DNA of 64,000 bases from Hirsutella rhossiliensis. Its lineage: Eukaryota > Ascomycota > Sordariomycetes > Hypocreales > Ophiocordycipitaceae. The notes beneath the pieces were generated by a model that saw nothing but the letters and a program-made list of their open reading frames with translations, was not told the origin of the DNA and made no database searches. Made by a program: the position numbers and the translations under genes. Where the stretch lies: NCBI RefSeq assembly GCF_020360975.1, contig NW_025408669.1:7874001-7938000 (forward strand). The letters are read 5' to 3'. Positions within the stretch are counted from its first letter, which is position 1; every line of letters begins with the position of its first letter. Of the stretch, positions 1 through 12,103 are shown one piece after another.

Positions 1-578
1 AGGAGGTGTATTTATTATAAGTAGGGGTCTTTATAGGTCCCTAAATATTAATAGCAACTCTATTAAGGTAATTATATACCTTATTAAATAGGGATTTATT
101 CCTCTTATTAGTTGCCTTTACTTTAATATAAGCCTTATATTCTTTTATTTTTATAATATCCTTCTTAGGGATAGTTATATCTTTATTATATCTTTTAAAG
201 GTTTCTAGTAAGGCTTTAAGACTTATATATCTAGCCGGAATTTCTTCTTCTTTAAGAAAGGAATTTCTAAAGAGAAGATATAAAGGTTATCTTACTATTT
301 TCCTTTAAATATAATATTAGCCTAGTTATCTAGTAGGAAAATTTCCTTGCTATTAATAAAGGTATAAGTATTTTTAAAATACGATTAGCTTATAATATTT
401 ACCCTTAATTTAAGTATAAAAAGGTTTCTTAAGATAAATAGCCTTTTATTATTTAGAAATCTAAAAAGAAGATCTCTATAGCCTTTAATAACTATATAGG
501 ATGCCTTTCCCTAATTAACCTTAGTAGAGATAGTTCGAAAATTAATAAGGAATTTCTTTTCTAATACTATATACCTAG
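1..578 (-). pseudogene. Ty1/copia relic F, integrase part (continues past the window edge)
   Basis: Read on the minus strand, bases about 2-62 give a Ty1/copia integrase-core start. The aligned residues around a HxDxWGP-like motif survive as 'NI*GP' followed by 'KTPTYNKYTS', with the Trp codon now TAG. The rest of the stretch upstream (towards 578) would be the zinc-binding integrase N-terminus, but it is too degraded to resolve. The gag part of the same element resumes at 8430 on the other side of A1, because 574-578 (CCTAG) and 8430-8434 (CTTAG) are the target-site duplication of A1. The RT and RNase H parts would lie outside the window to the left. The order gag then integrase, with RT not between them, fits copia and not gypsy. 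Confidence 0.6.
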
Positions 579-1028
579 TATTACGACTACGGCTACTAGG
601 CCGCTAACGGTCGACCGCGTTAAGCACGTAATATAGTTTAACGGATAAATAGTTAGTATAACTATCTAATAGATATAGGATCGAGGGGATCGTAGAGATC
701 TAAGTAATCTAGGATTAACGAGATTACTATACTCTATATAATCTAATATTAGGGATTATAGCTAGGCCTATAATCTAAAGATAGTCTCTATAGTTATATA
801 TAGTTACCTACTTTTACTCCTTTAAAAAGATAGCTCTCTAGCTTTTAATATAGATCTTTATTACGATTCTATCTCTAATTCTAATTACTTAGTTATAGTT
901 TATAGTCTACGACCTCCGACTTATTACTAACGTAATATATATATTATTGCTTAGACTACGCTCTATTATATCTACTAATATAAACCCCTTAATAGGTTTA
1001 TCCCTTAAAAATAATACTAGTCGTTATA
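579..1028 (+). repeat. 5' LTR of A1 (450 bp)
   Basis: Starts TATTACGACTAC (TGTTACGACTAC before RIP) and ends GTCGTTATA. It is a near copy of 7980-8429. The stretch AGCTTTTAA at 840-848 is complementary to the primer site at 1031-1039. If it marks the start of the transcript, U3 is about 261 bp and R plus U5 about 189 bp. Confidence 0.93.
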
Positions 1029-1030
1029 CG

Positions 1031-1039
1031 TTAAAAGCT
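1031..1039 (+). promoter_or_regulatory. self-complementary primer-binding site of A1
   Basis: TTAAAAGCT lies two bases after the LTR end and is the exact reverse complement of AGCTTTTAA at 840-848 inside the LTR. The same pair at the same two-base spacing occurs in A2 (40744-40752 with 40553-40561) and A3 (31603-31611 with 31813-31821, minus strand). Tf1-group elements prime reverse transcription by folding the 5' end of their own RNA onto such a site. That mechanism is inferred here from the pairing alone. Confidence 0.7.
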
Positions 1040-1935
1040 CTTATTTAGTATAATACCGCGTTACTTTAAGTAATATTATAATTATTAATATACCTATATA
1101 GTAAGCTAGATTAACTAACTCTAGAGCTACTATATAGCCTTAGGATATAATACGCGAGATTATTACCCTTTAATATAAGGTATAGTTACTTAGGAATAAA
1201 GGAGGTAATAGATAAGTTAAGGACCTTAAAAAAGTAGTTAAACTAAAATAACTAGGACTATTTAACGGTACTTATAGTACGCTTTAAGACTTTCTTACCT
1301 AACTTAAGGCCTATTACTAGTTTTACCTTACTAAACTCTTAGACCTAGTCGAAAAGGTACTCTATATAGGAAATTATTTATCTAAAATAGTACTTACTTA
1401 GTTTAGACTTATTATAAGGGATTTTCTCGATAACTAACTAGCGCGATAAGATAATAAGATAGATAAAGTCTTTATTAGTTTTTAAGGATTTAAAGAAGCT
1501 ATTATAAAGGTATTTAAAATAACTAATAAAGAATAAGAAGCTAAATAAAAACTTTAAGAACTCTAATAAAGGATTTTAGTATTAGATTATACTATAAAGT
1601 TCTATTAAGTTACCTTAAAACTTAATTAAGACGATAAACCTCTTATATTACGATTTTATAATAGGCTTAAAGAAGAAGTTAAGGACGAGCTTTATAAGGA
1701 AAATCGACCTAATAACCTCTTAGACTATATTACTATAGTAGTATAAATCGACGATAGATAGTACGCGCAATGCTAAGAAAAGAAATAAAGAAAAGAAAAC
1801 TAAAACCCTTCTTATAAGAATAACTTTAATTAACGCGCTAACTATAAAAAGAAGCGCGAAACTCTTATTACTTACGCCTATATAACTAACCTAGGTAAGA
1901 TAGATCTAAATATAATATAGAAAAGTAAAGGAAAG

Positions 1936-1977
1936 TATTTTAACTATAGGAAACTTAGATATTACTCTAAGGAATAT
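1936..1977 (+). pseudogene. gag zinc knuckle of A1, all four ligands mutated
   Basis: Fourteen codons with CX2CX4HX4C spacing in the gag region (roughly 1150-2050). Every ligand position now reads TAT (Tyr), as expected from TGT/TGC and CAT/CAC after G-to-A or C-to-T change. The same motif with the same substitutions occurs at 41648-41689 (A2) and 30665-30706 (A3, minus). Its role in the family is packaging of the element RNA in the Gag particle. Confidence 0.75.
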
Positions 1978-3689
1978 AGATAACCTTATAAGGAAAAGAA
2001 AACCTACTAAGTACTAGCCTTAAAAGGTAAGAAATACCTAAACGCTACTAATAGATAGGAACTAAAGTATAAACTCCTTAGTTAGACTATATACTATAAC
2101 GACGAATATATAGTATACCTAAGTAATAAAAATAGTATTAAATAGTTTCTAAAGCTATTAAAGAAAACCCTTATAATAATATAATAAAGGGATCCTAAAA
2201 TATAGAAATAAGTTAAATTCGTAGAACTAAAATACCCCTATCTTAAAGGAGTCTCTTAAGACTAGATTAAGAAGAATAGTAAACGATTCTAAGAAGATAT
2301 ATAAAATAAAAATCGATAATAATAATAAGTAGTTTATAAATAATATAATAAAGAAGATATAGATATAGCCTTTATACTTATAAAACTTAGATAATAACCT
2401 AAGGAAGAATAATAAAGTATTAATAATATAAGCTTTAAAGAATAAGAAATACTTAGAGAAACGAAAGATAAAAACGAACTTATACTACTACCCTTACTAT
2501 TAAAGGAAAATACTATAATTAGAGAATATACTCTATACTTTAAAGAACTTAAAGAAATACTTAAAATTAGAACTTAATAAATACCTTAAATTCTTATAGA
2601 AAACTAATAAGCTATACTAATTTAGTATTAACTAGTACTACGCGGAGGAGACTATACTATAGCTATCGTTATAGTCGATACCTTTATAGCTCTATAACGA
2701 GAATAGTAACTATAAGGAGAATTTAAAGACAATCTATAAATACTACTTACTTATAAGTACTATAAGTATATTTTATAGATATTATACGTTTACCTAGATT
2801 ATATAATATACTTCTAGATAAAGGTATAATATAACGCCTTCTTAATTAGGTTTAAAGGATAAGTACTTTCGAAACCCTACTTAAGTATAAAACTAGACTA
2901 CTAGAAAATTAATTAACGCTACCTAAATAACTAAGTTATATTATTAGAACCCGATTATAGTATACTACTTAAATACTATAATAATTACGGTTTATTAACG
3001 AGATATCTTTTAGAGATATATAAAATCTATAAATACGCTAAAATAGAAGAATAGTATAACGCTACTTACTTTAAGGTATTTAAACCCTTAATCTTCTAAA
3101 GACTTACGTAATAAGTTAAATATAATAAGGAAGATTATAACGAATATATATACTTAAACTATAGAGTTTATAAATATAAAAAAGTATAGGTATACTATAA
3201 ATAATATAATAGTATACTAAAAGATTATTAGTAATAAATATAAAAGCTATAGGCTATATTCGACTAAGGGAGAATCGATATAAAAACACTATATATAAAA
3301 TAGAAAGATATAGAACGAAAACTTAACCTTTAGTATAAAAATAAATAGAATTATAAAGCATAGTATATAATTAACTATAAAGTAGTATAATATAAATAAT
3401 ATAGCGTTAAGGAATAAGAAATCTTTAATTAGCTATAAGAAATTAGTCTCTTAAGCCCTAATATAATACTATATAACGAAAATATAAAGAAACGATATTA
3501 ATAATAAATCGAAGAAGAATACCTAAATAAAATAAATAAGGACTAAGTAAAAAATAAGGTATACTATCTATAAAAGGGCTATAGACTAGCACGATATAAT
3601 AAGATCTAAGGACCCTATATATAGTAATAATAAGCTATAGTAACTAAATAGTATTAAATATCTAAATCGCGGGATATTACGCGTATATA

Positions 3690-6600
3690 CTTTTAGACTA
3701 TAGCGTAATAGGTAATTACGTTTTACCTAAAGTTATTAATTATTACCGACTTATATAGAGATATAAGAAAGATCTATATAAACTTATAAATATTAAAGGA
3801 GAGGCCTTTAACTATAATAACGGAATTATTAATATAAAGATTAATTACCTTAATATTAATATCTAGGGTTATAATAAATAAGTTAACTTTAATATTATAG
3901 ATATTAGAGAATATAACCTTATATTAAGACTTTTATAGCTATAAGAGAGTAACCTACTAATTAACTAGAGAACTAGCTAGCTATATTAGAATAAAAACAT
4001 AAGTTTCTAAGACTAATAGATTTAAGAGAAAGTAAAATTTTATAATAATTTAGCTACTAAATAAGATAAAAGGGATAACCGTTTAAGTAAATTATTATAG
4101 GCTTTAGTAATATAAACGAAAATAGTAACTAAACTAATAGATATAATAAAATCGATTAATAAGACCTATATACTAACTAATATAGCTATATAACTTAGTA
4201 TCCGATATAAATAAAATAAAAGATATAATATAAAGATCTAAAGAGTTATTACTACTTTAAAGAAAGACCTTAAATAAATTAATAAAAAGCTTAAGTTCAG
4301 AGAAACTAGCTCTTAAAAGAAAAAATAAAGCCTATAAGATAAAATAAAGAATATCCCCTAGGAATACCGGAAATATAATAAACTCTTTTAAGAAGAACTT
4401 AAGATAAGGTTACCTAAATATAGCTAATAGGACTATAAAATTTATCTTAAAGATAGAATAATACTAACGTTCTATAAAATCTATAACCTAAACGAAAAGT
4501 AACTATAAACGCTATGCGACTACCTTAATAAGAATCTATAAAAGGGATATATATAAATATTAATATTTAAAGTAAGCTATCTAGTTATATTTATTTTAAA
4601 GAAAAACAGTAAGCTATAACTAGTTATTAACTATAGACGCTTAAACGATATTATAATAAAGGACTAAATACTATTACCGCTTATATCGGAACTATAAGAT
4701 CGACTATATAGTAAAAAATAGTTTATAGCCCTCGATCTTAAAGACGCCTATAACTTAAGATATATAAAGAAGGGATATAAATAGATAATAGCCTTTAAAA
4801 CGAAATTTAGACTATTTAAATATCTAATAATACTATTTAGACTTATAAATATACTAGCTACCTTTTAACGGATAATTAATAATATCCTATATAAATACTT
4901 AGATATCTTTATAATAGTATACCTAGATAATATCCTAATCTTCTTAGATACCCTAAAAGAATATAAAGAATATATTTATAAGGTACTCTATATACTTTAG
5001 AATATAAAGTTACTAGTTAAACTAAAGAAAAGTAAGTTTTATATATAGGAAGTATACTTCCTTAGATATACGATCTTACTAAGAGAGATATAAATATAAC
5101 TAAATAAGATTAACTTAGTTAAAGAATAGCTAACGCTAAAGAACGTTAAGGATATATAAAGTTTCCTAGGATTTATAAATTACTACTAACGATTTATTAA
5201 AGATTTTAGAAAAATCGTAGTACTATTATATAACTTAATAAGGAAAGAAAAAGAATTTATATAGGACGATAAAGCTAATAAAGCTTTCGAATATATTAAA
5301 ACTATAATTATATAAGAACTAGTCTTAACTACCTTCGATTTAAAACAATAAATCGAACTTAAAACTAATGTATTAAACTTTACTTTAGGAGTATAAATTA
5401 GATAAAAGGATAATAAAAGAAGAATATAACTAATTATATTTTACTTAAAAAAGCTATATAGTATAGAACTTAATTACCTTATCTATAATAAAGAATTCCT
5501 TATAATTATTTAAGCTTTTAAAGAATTTCGATACTACCTTCTTAAAAGTAAGTATAAAGTTAAGGTCTATATAGATTATAAGAATATCTTATATTTTATA
5601 ACGACGTAATAGTTAAACGGACGATAGATCTAATAGGCCGAATACTTATTAGAATTTAACTACGAAATAATCTATAGAAAAGGAATAGAAAACGGTCGAG
5701 CTAATACCCTTAGTCGATAAAGCGACTATAATATAAGGGTACCTATAGCGAAAGGATAGCTCTTAGAAATTAACGAAAATAGGAACTACTAGTAATAATA
5801 GCTAAACGTAATATTTAAAGTATAACTTAATAACTCGACTTACTAAAAGATCCTAAAATAGATAAAAGAATATAAAGTACTAAACGGATATAATATAAGA
5901 TATTTAGAAGTTTTAATATATAAAAATAAAATCTAGATACTACTAGAATTATAAGATAAAGTTATATAAGATATATATAAATATTTAATATATAGATACT
6001 AAGGAATCTAAAGAATAATAAAACGGATTAAACGATAATATAACTTCTTATAGCTTAAGAAAGTAGTATAAAAAGTTATTAAAGAATATAAACTTTATAT
6101 ATAAAGTAAAGCTAAACGATATAAACTATATAGAGAATTATAACTACTACTAGTACTAAAGAAACTATAGGATTTAATAGCTTTTAACTATATTATAAAG
6201 CTACTACTATTAAAAGAACCTATAACTAACGTTAAGTATAATAGTATATTCGTTATTACTAATAGATTAATAAAGTATAGATACTTTTTACTATATAAAG
6301 AAGTAAGTAATATAAAAGAGCTAGTATATATATTCCTATAAATAATTATTAGTAATTATAGACTACTAAATAAGATTATCTTTAATAAAGGAAGTATATT
6401 TATAGCTAAATTTTAGTAAGCTCTTATAGTATAATTAGGGACGAAATATAAGCTTAGTATAGCTTATTACCTATAAATAGATAGATAAATAAAATAACTT
6501 ACCTAAACGCTTAAATAATATTTACGATACTATATTAACTATAAATAAAACGATTAAGTTAAATAGCTACTAATAGCGTAACTAGCTTATAATACCTTAG

Positions 6601-6720
6601 TTATAGAAATAACTAAGCTCTTACTAGTATACGCTAATTATAGATATAACCTAGAGATATTTAAGGTTACTTAATAAGGACTATAAGCGGAATAAGTAAT
6701 ACTATAAATAGATTAGCTAT
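3690..6720 (+). pseudogene. pol of A1: protease, RT, RNase H, integrase (RIP-broken)
   Basis: Protease: an LDxS..GN-type aspartic active site is recognisable near 3690-3720 (Leu-Asp-Tyr-Ser, with Tyr probably from Cys). RT: the YxDD box reads Tyr-Leu-Asp-Asn-Ile-Leu-Ile-Phe at 4920-4943, with the second Asp changed to Asn. RNase H follows to about 5720. Integrase: a zinc-binding N-terminus near 5970-6110 and a catalytic core to about 6720, in which the second acidic motif reads Asn-Lys-Gly-Ser for DRGS near 6390. The reading frame is largely traceable and is interrupted by stops explainable as RIP. The polyprotein would copy the element RNA in cytoplasmic particles and insert the cDNA in the nucleus. 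Confidence 0.8.
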
Positions 6721-7051
6721 AAAAATTATATAAATAAATATAATAAGAACTTTAATTTATTAGAGAATAAATATCTACTTAATATAATCGGAAAAGATTA
6801 TAAGGACTAATCTTTTAAGAGGGAGATATAGTCTACCTTATATAACGAAATATTAAAATAAAATAACTAAGTAATAAATTAGATTTTAAGAAACTTAGAC
6901 CGTTTAAAGTTAAGAAAACTATTTTAAAAGTTAACTATAAACTTTCGCTACTAATAATAATATAGATATACCTAATATTTTATATCTTATTATTAGAACT
7001 AGCGCTATAAAACGCTAAACTATATAAAAAAATTAAAGTTAACGATAATTA

Positions 7052-7178
7052 AGAATATAAAGTAGAATAAATACTAAATATAAGAAAATAAGGTTAGTAA
7101 TAAGAATACCTTATTAAGTAGAAGGGATATAGACTAGAGGAAAATACCTAGGAACTACTTAAGTACTTAACCTACTAT
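7052..7178 (+). pseudogene. chromodomain at the C-terminus of A1 pol
   Basis: The translation keeps the chromodomain skeleton: an E-Y-x-V-E start, then E-Y-L-I-K-x-K-G-Y with x (Trp) as TAG, then L-E-E-N-T-x-E with Trp again as TAG. Family knowledge: integrase chromodomains steer insertion to histone-marked chromatin, which fits these elements nesting into each other. Equivalent domains lie at about 47316-47440 (A2), 18498-18625 (A3, minus), 27797-27960 (B) and 39490-39670 (D, minus). Confidence 0.85.
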
Positions 7179-7837
7179 AGCTTTCTATTTCGATAATTTT
7201 ACTAAAAGGTTTAAGAGGGATTAAAGGACTAAGATCTATAAACTCCTTGCTAATACTAAACGAGGACTAATTTACCTTATTAGGAACGCCTAACGATTAT
7301 AAGTTATTTACTACCTAATACTTATATATAGTAAGCGTAGGTAAAACGCTATCCTTAGTATCTACTTCTTAGATACTATAACGAAATAACTTAGAACTCT
7401 TTTCCTTTATATAATTCTAAATCTTCTAAATACGAGCTAAACGATTAACGGCGATAGATATTTACGACTAAAGGTTCGTAAGCTATGCCTAAAGCTCTAA
7501 TAAAGCTTCCCTAGCTTCCTCTTTTTTAGAATATAGCCTACGCTACTCTATTAATAATTTAGTTACTAAAAGAAATATATTAGCTACTATACGTAGAAAG
7601 AATTAAAAGATACCTATAAGAAGAGGCTACTAAAACACTATTATAATAGGGACGACTACTAGTAATATAATTATTATAGCGCGAAGAATTTTTAGCTATC
7701 TAATAATTCGTTTTCTTTACCTTAAAGTATTAAGTGCACGGTATATCGGTAGGATCTCTACTTAAGTTAATATATTCGGTAAGAGTAGCGCGCTTAAAGG
7801 CTTTTTAGGAACGATTTTTTAGTATATAACTAGATAT
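7159..7837 (-). pseudogene. antisense zinc-cluster ORF of A1 (diverged copy)
   Basis: This lies on the strand opposite to pol, between the chromodomain and the 3' LTR. In one minus-strand frame, 7738 down to 7646 spells six ligand positions with spacing CX2CX7CX8CX2CX6C. The first is still Cys and the other five are Tyr. A weak coiled-coil-like stretch follows towards 7159. It begins with ATA (perhaps a mutated ATG) at 7837, 143 bp from the LTR edge (137 bp in A2 and A3). The 679-bp length is not a multiple of three, so at least one indel has occurred. It is homologous in place and pattern, but clearly diverged in sequence, from the A2 and A3 versions. Confidence 0.6.
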
Positions 7838-7979
7838 ACTATTAGTAGTATATCCCGAAAAAATAAAGAAATAAGGAACGATATACTTACGTATAACGCG
7901 ATAAGGGTATATTTATATATAGCGGCTAAGGCAGCTATAGTAAGTCTTACGGATAAGACTAAAAGGAGGGGAGATATTA

Positions 7980-8429
7980 TATTCTAACTATAGCTACTAG
8001 GCCGCTAACGGTCGACCGCGTTAAGTATATAATATAGTCTAACGGATAAATAGTCGGTACGACTATCTAATAGATATAGGATTAAGGGGATCGTAGAGAT
8101 CTAAGTAATCTAGGATTAACGAGATTACTACGCTCTATATAATCTAACGTTAGGGATTATAGCTAGGCCTATAATCTAAAGATAGTCTCTATAAGTATAT
8201 ATAGTTACTTACTTTTACTCCTTTAGATAGATAGCTCTCTAGCTTTTAATATAGATCTTTATTACGATTCTATCTTTAATTCTGATTACCTAGTTATAGT
8301 CTATAGTCTATAACCTCCGACTTATTACTAACGTAATATATATATTATTACTTAGACTACGCCCTATTATATCTACTAATATAAACCCCTTAATAGGTTT
8401 ATCCCTTAGGAATAATACTAGTCGTTATA
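7980..8429 (+). repeat. 3' LTR of A1 (450 bp)
   Basis: Same length as 579-1028 and differing mainly by transitions. It starts TATTCTAACTATAG and ends GTCGTTATA, followed by the duplication CTTAG at 8430-8434. Confidence 0.93.
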
Positions 8430-9790
8430 CTTAGTAGTACTAGTATTATATATAAAATTATAGAAATATCTATTCTCTAAGTTTTTATAAGGGATTTCCT
8501 TCTCTTTTACCTTATATATAAGGTCTTTAATTCGAGAGGAATTTAAAGGTCCTATTTACCTATTATTAAATACGGCTTTTTTAAGGATATTTAAAGAGAT
8601 ATATACCTCTACTTCTTCTTCGGAGCTTTTATAGCCTCTAGGGGTAAGAGGAGGAATAGAAAAATCGATTTCCGGTTCTTCGTCCGTTTAATTATCGATT
8701 TCTATTTTTTCTGCTTTTAATATATATAGGGAAGGGGGTTTTTTCGTCTTCTTATCGACGTAAGAGTCTAATTCGATAGGATTTCCTTCTATAGAAGGTT
8801 TTCTAGGCCTCTTAGAAGGTATTCCTTTATTTTAAATTTTTAAATTTTTAGAAAAGCCTTTAAGGGCCTTTTCTAGGTAAAGATAGTAGTAATCTTTAAC
8901 TAGATGCCCTTTCTTCTTATAGTAAGTGCATTATAATATAATTTTTATCTTTTTCTAGGGCTTCTTAGTAAAGAAAGCCTACTTAAGGGGATTTTCTAAA
9001 GACTTAGTCCTCTTAGATTCGTCTATAAGACTACTAAGAGAGACTCTAGATTAAAAGCCTCTAAGTTATTTCGAAGAGCTTACGTTATATTAGTTATATA
9101 GCTAGAAAACAGCCGAAGGCTATTTAAAATCTAAGCTATAATAACTACTTCCGGAATTATAATATTCTATGCTTTTAGCTCCTCAGATACCTCTTTTACC
9201 TTATTTAGGTAGCCTTCTAGGATTTAAAATCCCTACTAAAGTATTAAAAGCTCCTTTATAAGTAGGTAATTCAGTAAAGGAAATAAGGTTATATAGCTTT
9301 TTAAGCTTATCCTACGCCTCTTTAGTATTTATTATATACTTTATTTAGGTTAAAGGACTATCTTTAATATAAAGAAAAATTAAAGTAAGTGCTTCTTCTA
9401 TCTTTAAGTAATTTTCTTACTATATAGTAGCAGAAAGCTTCTCCTTAACTAAAAGAGCCTATATTCGAATAGCCTAGAAGGTATAGTTAGAACTACCCTT
9501 AAGTTTAGTAAATTCTAACTTATCCCTAGAGCCTATTTTAGATAATTCGAGGTCGTATAGTTAGTATTAGAATTTCAAAGATTTTTCGAAGTTATTACCC
9601 GACTTATAGAGAAGCTAGGCTTATAACCTATAAGAAGGTATAAGTAATAAGCGTAGAATCGGGTAATCGATAACGTAAGTAGGAGGATCGGGTAAAGGAG
9701 TATAGGGTAGGATTTCGTCCGGAATTTATAACGAGTATATAAGGGGCTGAATAATATATTAAAAGAATAGCGTTGTAAAGGATGCTTATA
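8430..9790 (-). pseudogene. gag of copia relic F
   Basis: A minus-strand zinc knuckle CX2CX4HX4C is readable at 8889-8930: the first Cys, the Gly-His and the spacing are kept, and the second and fourth ligands are Tyr. The flanking sequence towards 9790 is Lys/Glu/Leu-rich in the same direction, as expected for copia Gag. Downstream parts of the element continue at 578-1, beyond A1. It retains slightly more CA/TG than A1 and is therefore a little less mutated near its 5' end. Confidence 0.55.
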
Positions 9791-10310
9791 AACTTACTTG
9801 TTTTTTCTACTACTCCTAGGGAAATCCTTTGTCTTTTATAGACTATTGCTTGCCTACTAGTAAACTAATTAGTTAGCTTTCTAGCATATTCTATAGTACT
9901 TAAGAAGTTCTATCTATAGTATGTCTTCCTAACTTAGTAGGTGGTCTAATTATAGCGTAATAGTTAACGTAAGACTATAGGTTCTAGTATAAGTAGTAGA
10001 TTTAACTAGAATGTTCTATGCCCTACCTATTCTCGTATCGCGGATATCTTTAGAACCGCTAGGCTAAAATAGGCAATAGGGTATCCGTTCTGCTTGTAAT
10101 TAACTTATGTATTTTATATATATTTTATTTTATTAGGATAGGCTTATCTTAACCCGTATTTCCTAAAGGACGGTATAGATATCTAGTAGAGGTCTTTATC
10201 TTTAAGGGTTATTCCCTTAGACTATATTATAGAGCCTCTTTTTACTAGCTTATTTTATAGAGCCTCCCTATACCTATTATTTCTTTATAATAATAAAATA
10301 GGAATATAAG
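9791..10310 (-). repeat. probable 5' leader and LTR of copia relic F (undelimited)
   Basis: A gene-free stretch upstream, in element sense, of the F gag. It keeps more TG and CA dinucleotides than its neighbours (for example around 9790-10100) and has no readable frame. The position fits a 5' LTR plus leader. No second LTR copy is in the window, so its ends cannot be set. Confidence 0.3.
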
Positions 10311-10321
10311 GGTATATTCTT

Positions 10322-12103
10322 ATAAGTATAATATAGAAAGGTAAAGGAAAGTACTTTAACTATAGGAAACTTAGATATTACTTTATAGAATATAGATAAC
10401 TTTATAAGGAGAAGAAAACCTACTAAGTACTAGCCTTAGAAGGTAAGAGATACTTAAATACTACTAATAAATAAAAACTAAAGTACGAACTCCTTAGTTA
10501 GACTATATACTATAACGATAAGTTTATAGTATACCTAAGCAATAAGAATAGTACTAAATAGTTCTTAAAGTTATTAAGGAAAACTCTTATAATAATATAA
10601 TAAAGGGATCTTAAAATATAAAAATAAGTTAAATTTATAGAACTAAAATACCCTTATCTTAAAGGAGTCTCCTTAAACTAAATTAAAAAGAACGGTAAAT
10701 AATTCTAGGAAAATATATAAAATAAAAATTAATAATAATAATAAGTAGTCTATAAATAATATAATAAAGAAGATATAAATATAGCTTTTATACTTATAAA
10801 ACTTAGATAAAAACTTAAAAAAGAATAATAAAGTATCGATAATATAAGCTCTAAGAAATAAGAAATACCTAGAGAAATAAAAGATAAGAATAAACTTATA
10901 CTACTACCCTTACTATTAAGGGAAAATACTACGATTAGAAAATACGCTCTATACTTTAAAGAATTTAAAGAAATACTTAAAATTAAAACCTAATAAATAC
11001 CTTAAGTTCTTATAGAAAACTAATACGCTATATTAATTTAATATTAATTAGTACTATATAAAGGAAACTATACTATAGCTATCGCTATAGTTAATACCTT
11101 TATAGCTTTATAATAAGAATAGTAACTATAAAGAGAATTTAAAGATAATCTATAAATACTACTTACTTATAAGTACTATAAGTATATTTTATAGATATTA
11201 TATACTTACTTAGATTATATAATATACTTTTAGATAAAGGTATAATATAATACCTTTTTAGTTAGGATTAAAGGATAAGTACTTTTAAAACCCTACTTAA
11301 GTATAAAACTAAACTACTAGAAAGTCGATTAACGCTACCTAAATAACTAAGTTATATTATTAGAATATAATTATAGTATACTACTTAAATACCGCGATAA
11401 TTATAGTTTACTAATAAAATATCTTTTAGAGATATATAAAATCTATAAATACGCTAAAATAAAGGAATAGTATAGCGCTACTTACTTTAAGGTACCTAAA
11501 CTATTAATCTTTTAAAGACTTATATAATAAATTAAATATAATAAAGAGGATTATAATAAATATATATACTTAAACTATAAAGTTTATAAATATAAAAAAG
11601 TATATATATAATATAAATAATATAACGGTATACTAAAATATTATTAGTAATATATATAAAGGCTATAAGCTATATTCGACTAAGGAAAAATTAATATAAA
11701 AATACTACGTAAAGATTAAAAAGATATAAAACGAAAACTTAACCTTTAATATAAAAATAAATAAAATTTTAAAGTATAGTATATAATTAACTATAAAGTA
11801 GCGTAATATAATTAATATAGTATTAAGAAATAGGAAATCTTTAATTAGCTATAAGAAATTAGTCTCTTAAGCCCTAATATAATACTATATAATAAAAATA
11901 TAAAGAAACGATATTAATAATAAATTAAAGAAGAATACCTAAATAAAACGAATAAGGACTAAGTAAAAAATAAGGTATACTATATAATAAAATATTAAAA
12001 TAAAACGACTAAGTAATAAATTAGATTTTAAGAAACTTAGACTATTTAAGGTTAAGAAAACTATTTTAAAAGTTAACTATAAACTTTTACTACTAAAAAT
12101 AAT
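10322..12103 (+). mobile_element. A4: internally deleted family-A gypsy fragment
   Basis: Collinear with A1 from about 1905 to 3565 (gag zinc knuckle, starting near 10350, and the spacer before protease). At about 11980-11985 it jumps to sequence matching A1 6840-6965 (integrase C-terminal part). About 3.3 kb holding protease, RT, RNase H and most of integrase is missing, and the junction sits in TATA-rich DNA. There are no LTRs and no target-site duplication. It is densely RIP-mutated. Confidence 0.8.

Larger units (their letters stand above)
579..8429 (+). mobile_element. Ty3/gypsy chromovirus A1, RIP-inactivated
   Basis: A full-length 7851-bp LTR retrotransposon with two 450-bp LTRs (579-1028 and 7980-8429). 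The flanking 5-bp duplication differs by one C-to-T change (CCTAG at 574-578, CTTAG at 8430-8434), as expected if the target itself was later mutated. The internal order on the plus strand is gag with a zinc knuckle (1936-1977), protease, RT (motif at 4920), RNase H, integrase (about 5970-6720) and a C-terminal chromodomain (7052-7178). That order and the chromodomain place it in the chromovirus branch of Ty3/gypsy. Stops are everywhere, nearly all TAA or TAG where CAA, CAG or TGG is expected, so no protein can be made. It shares internal sequence with A2, A3 and A4, but the first 200 bp of its LTR differ from theirs. Confidence 0.93.
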
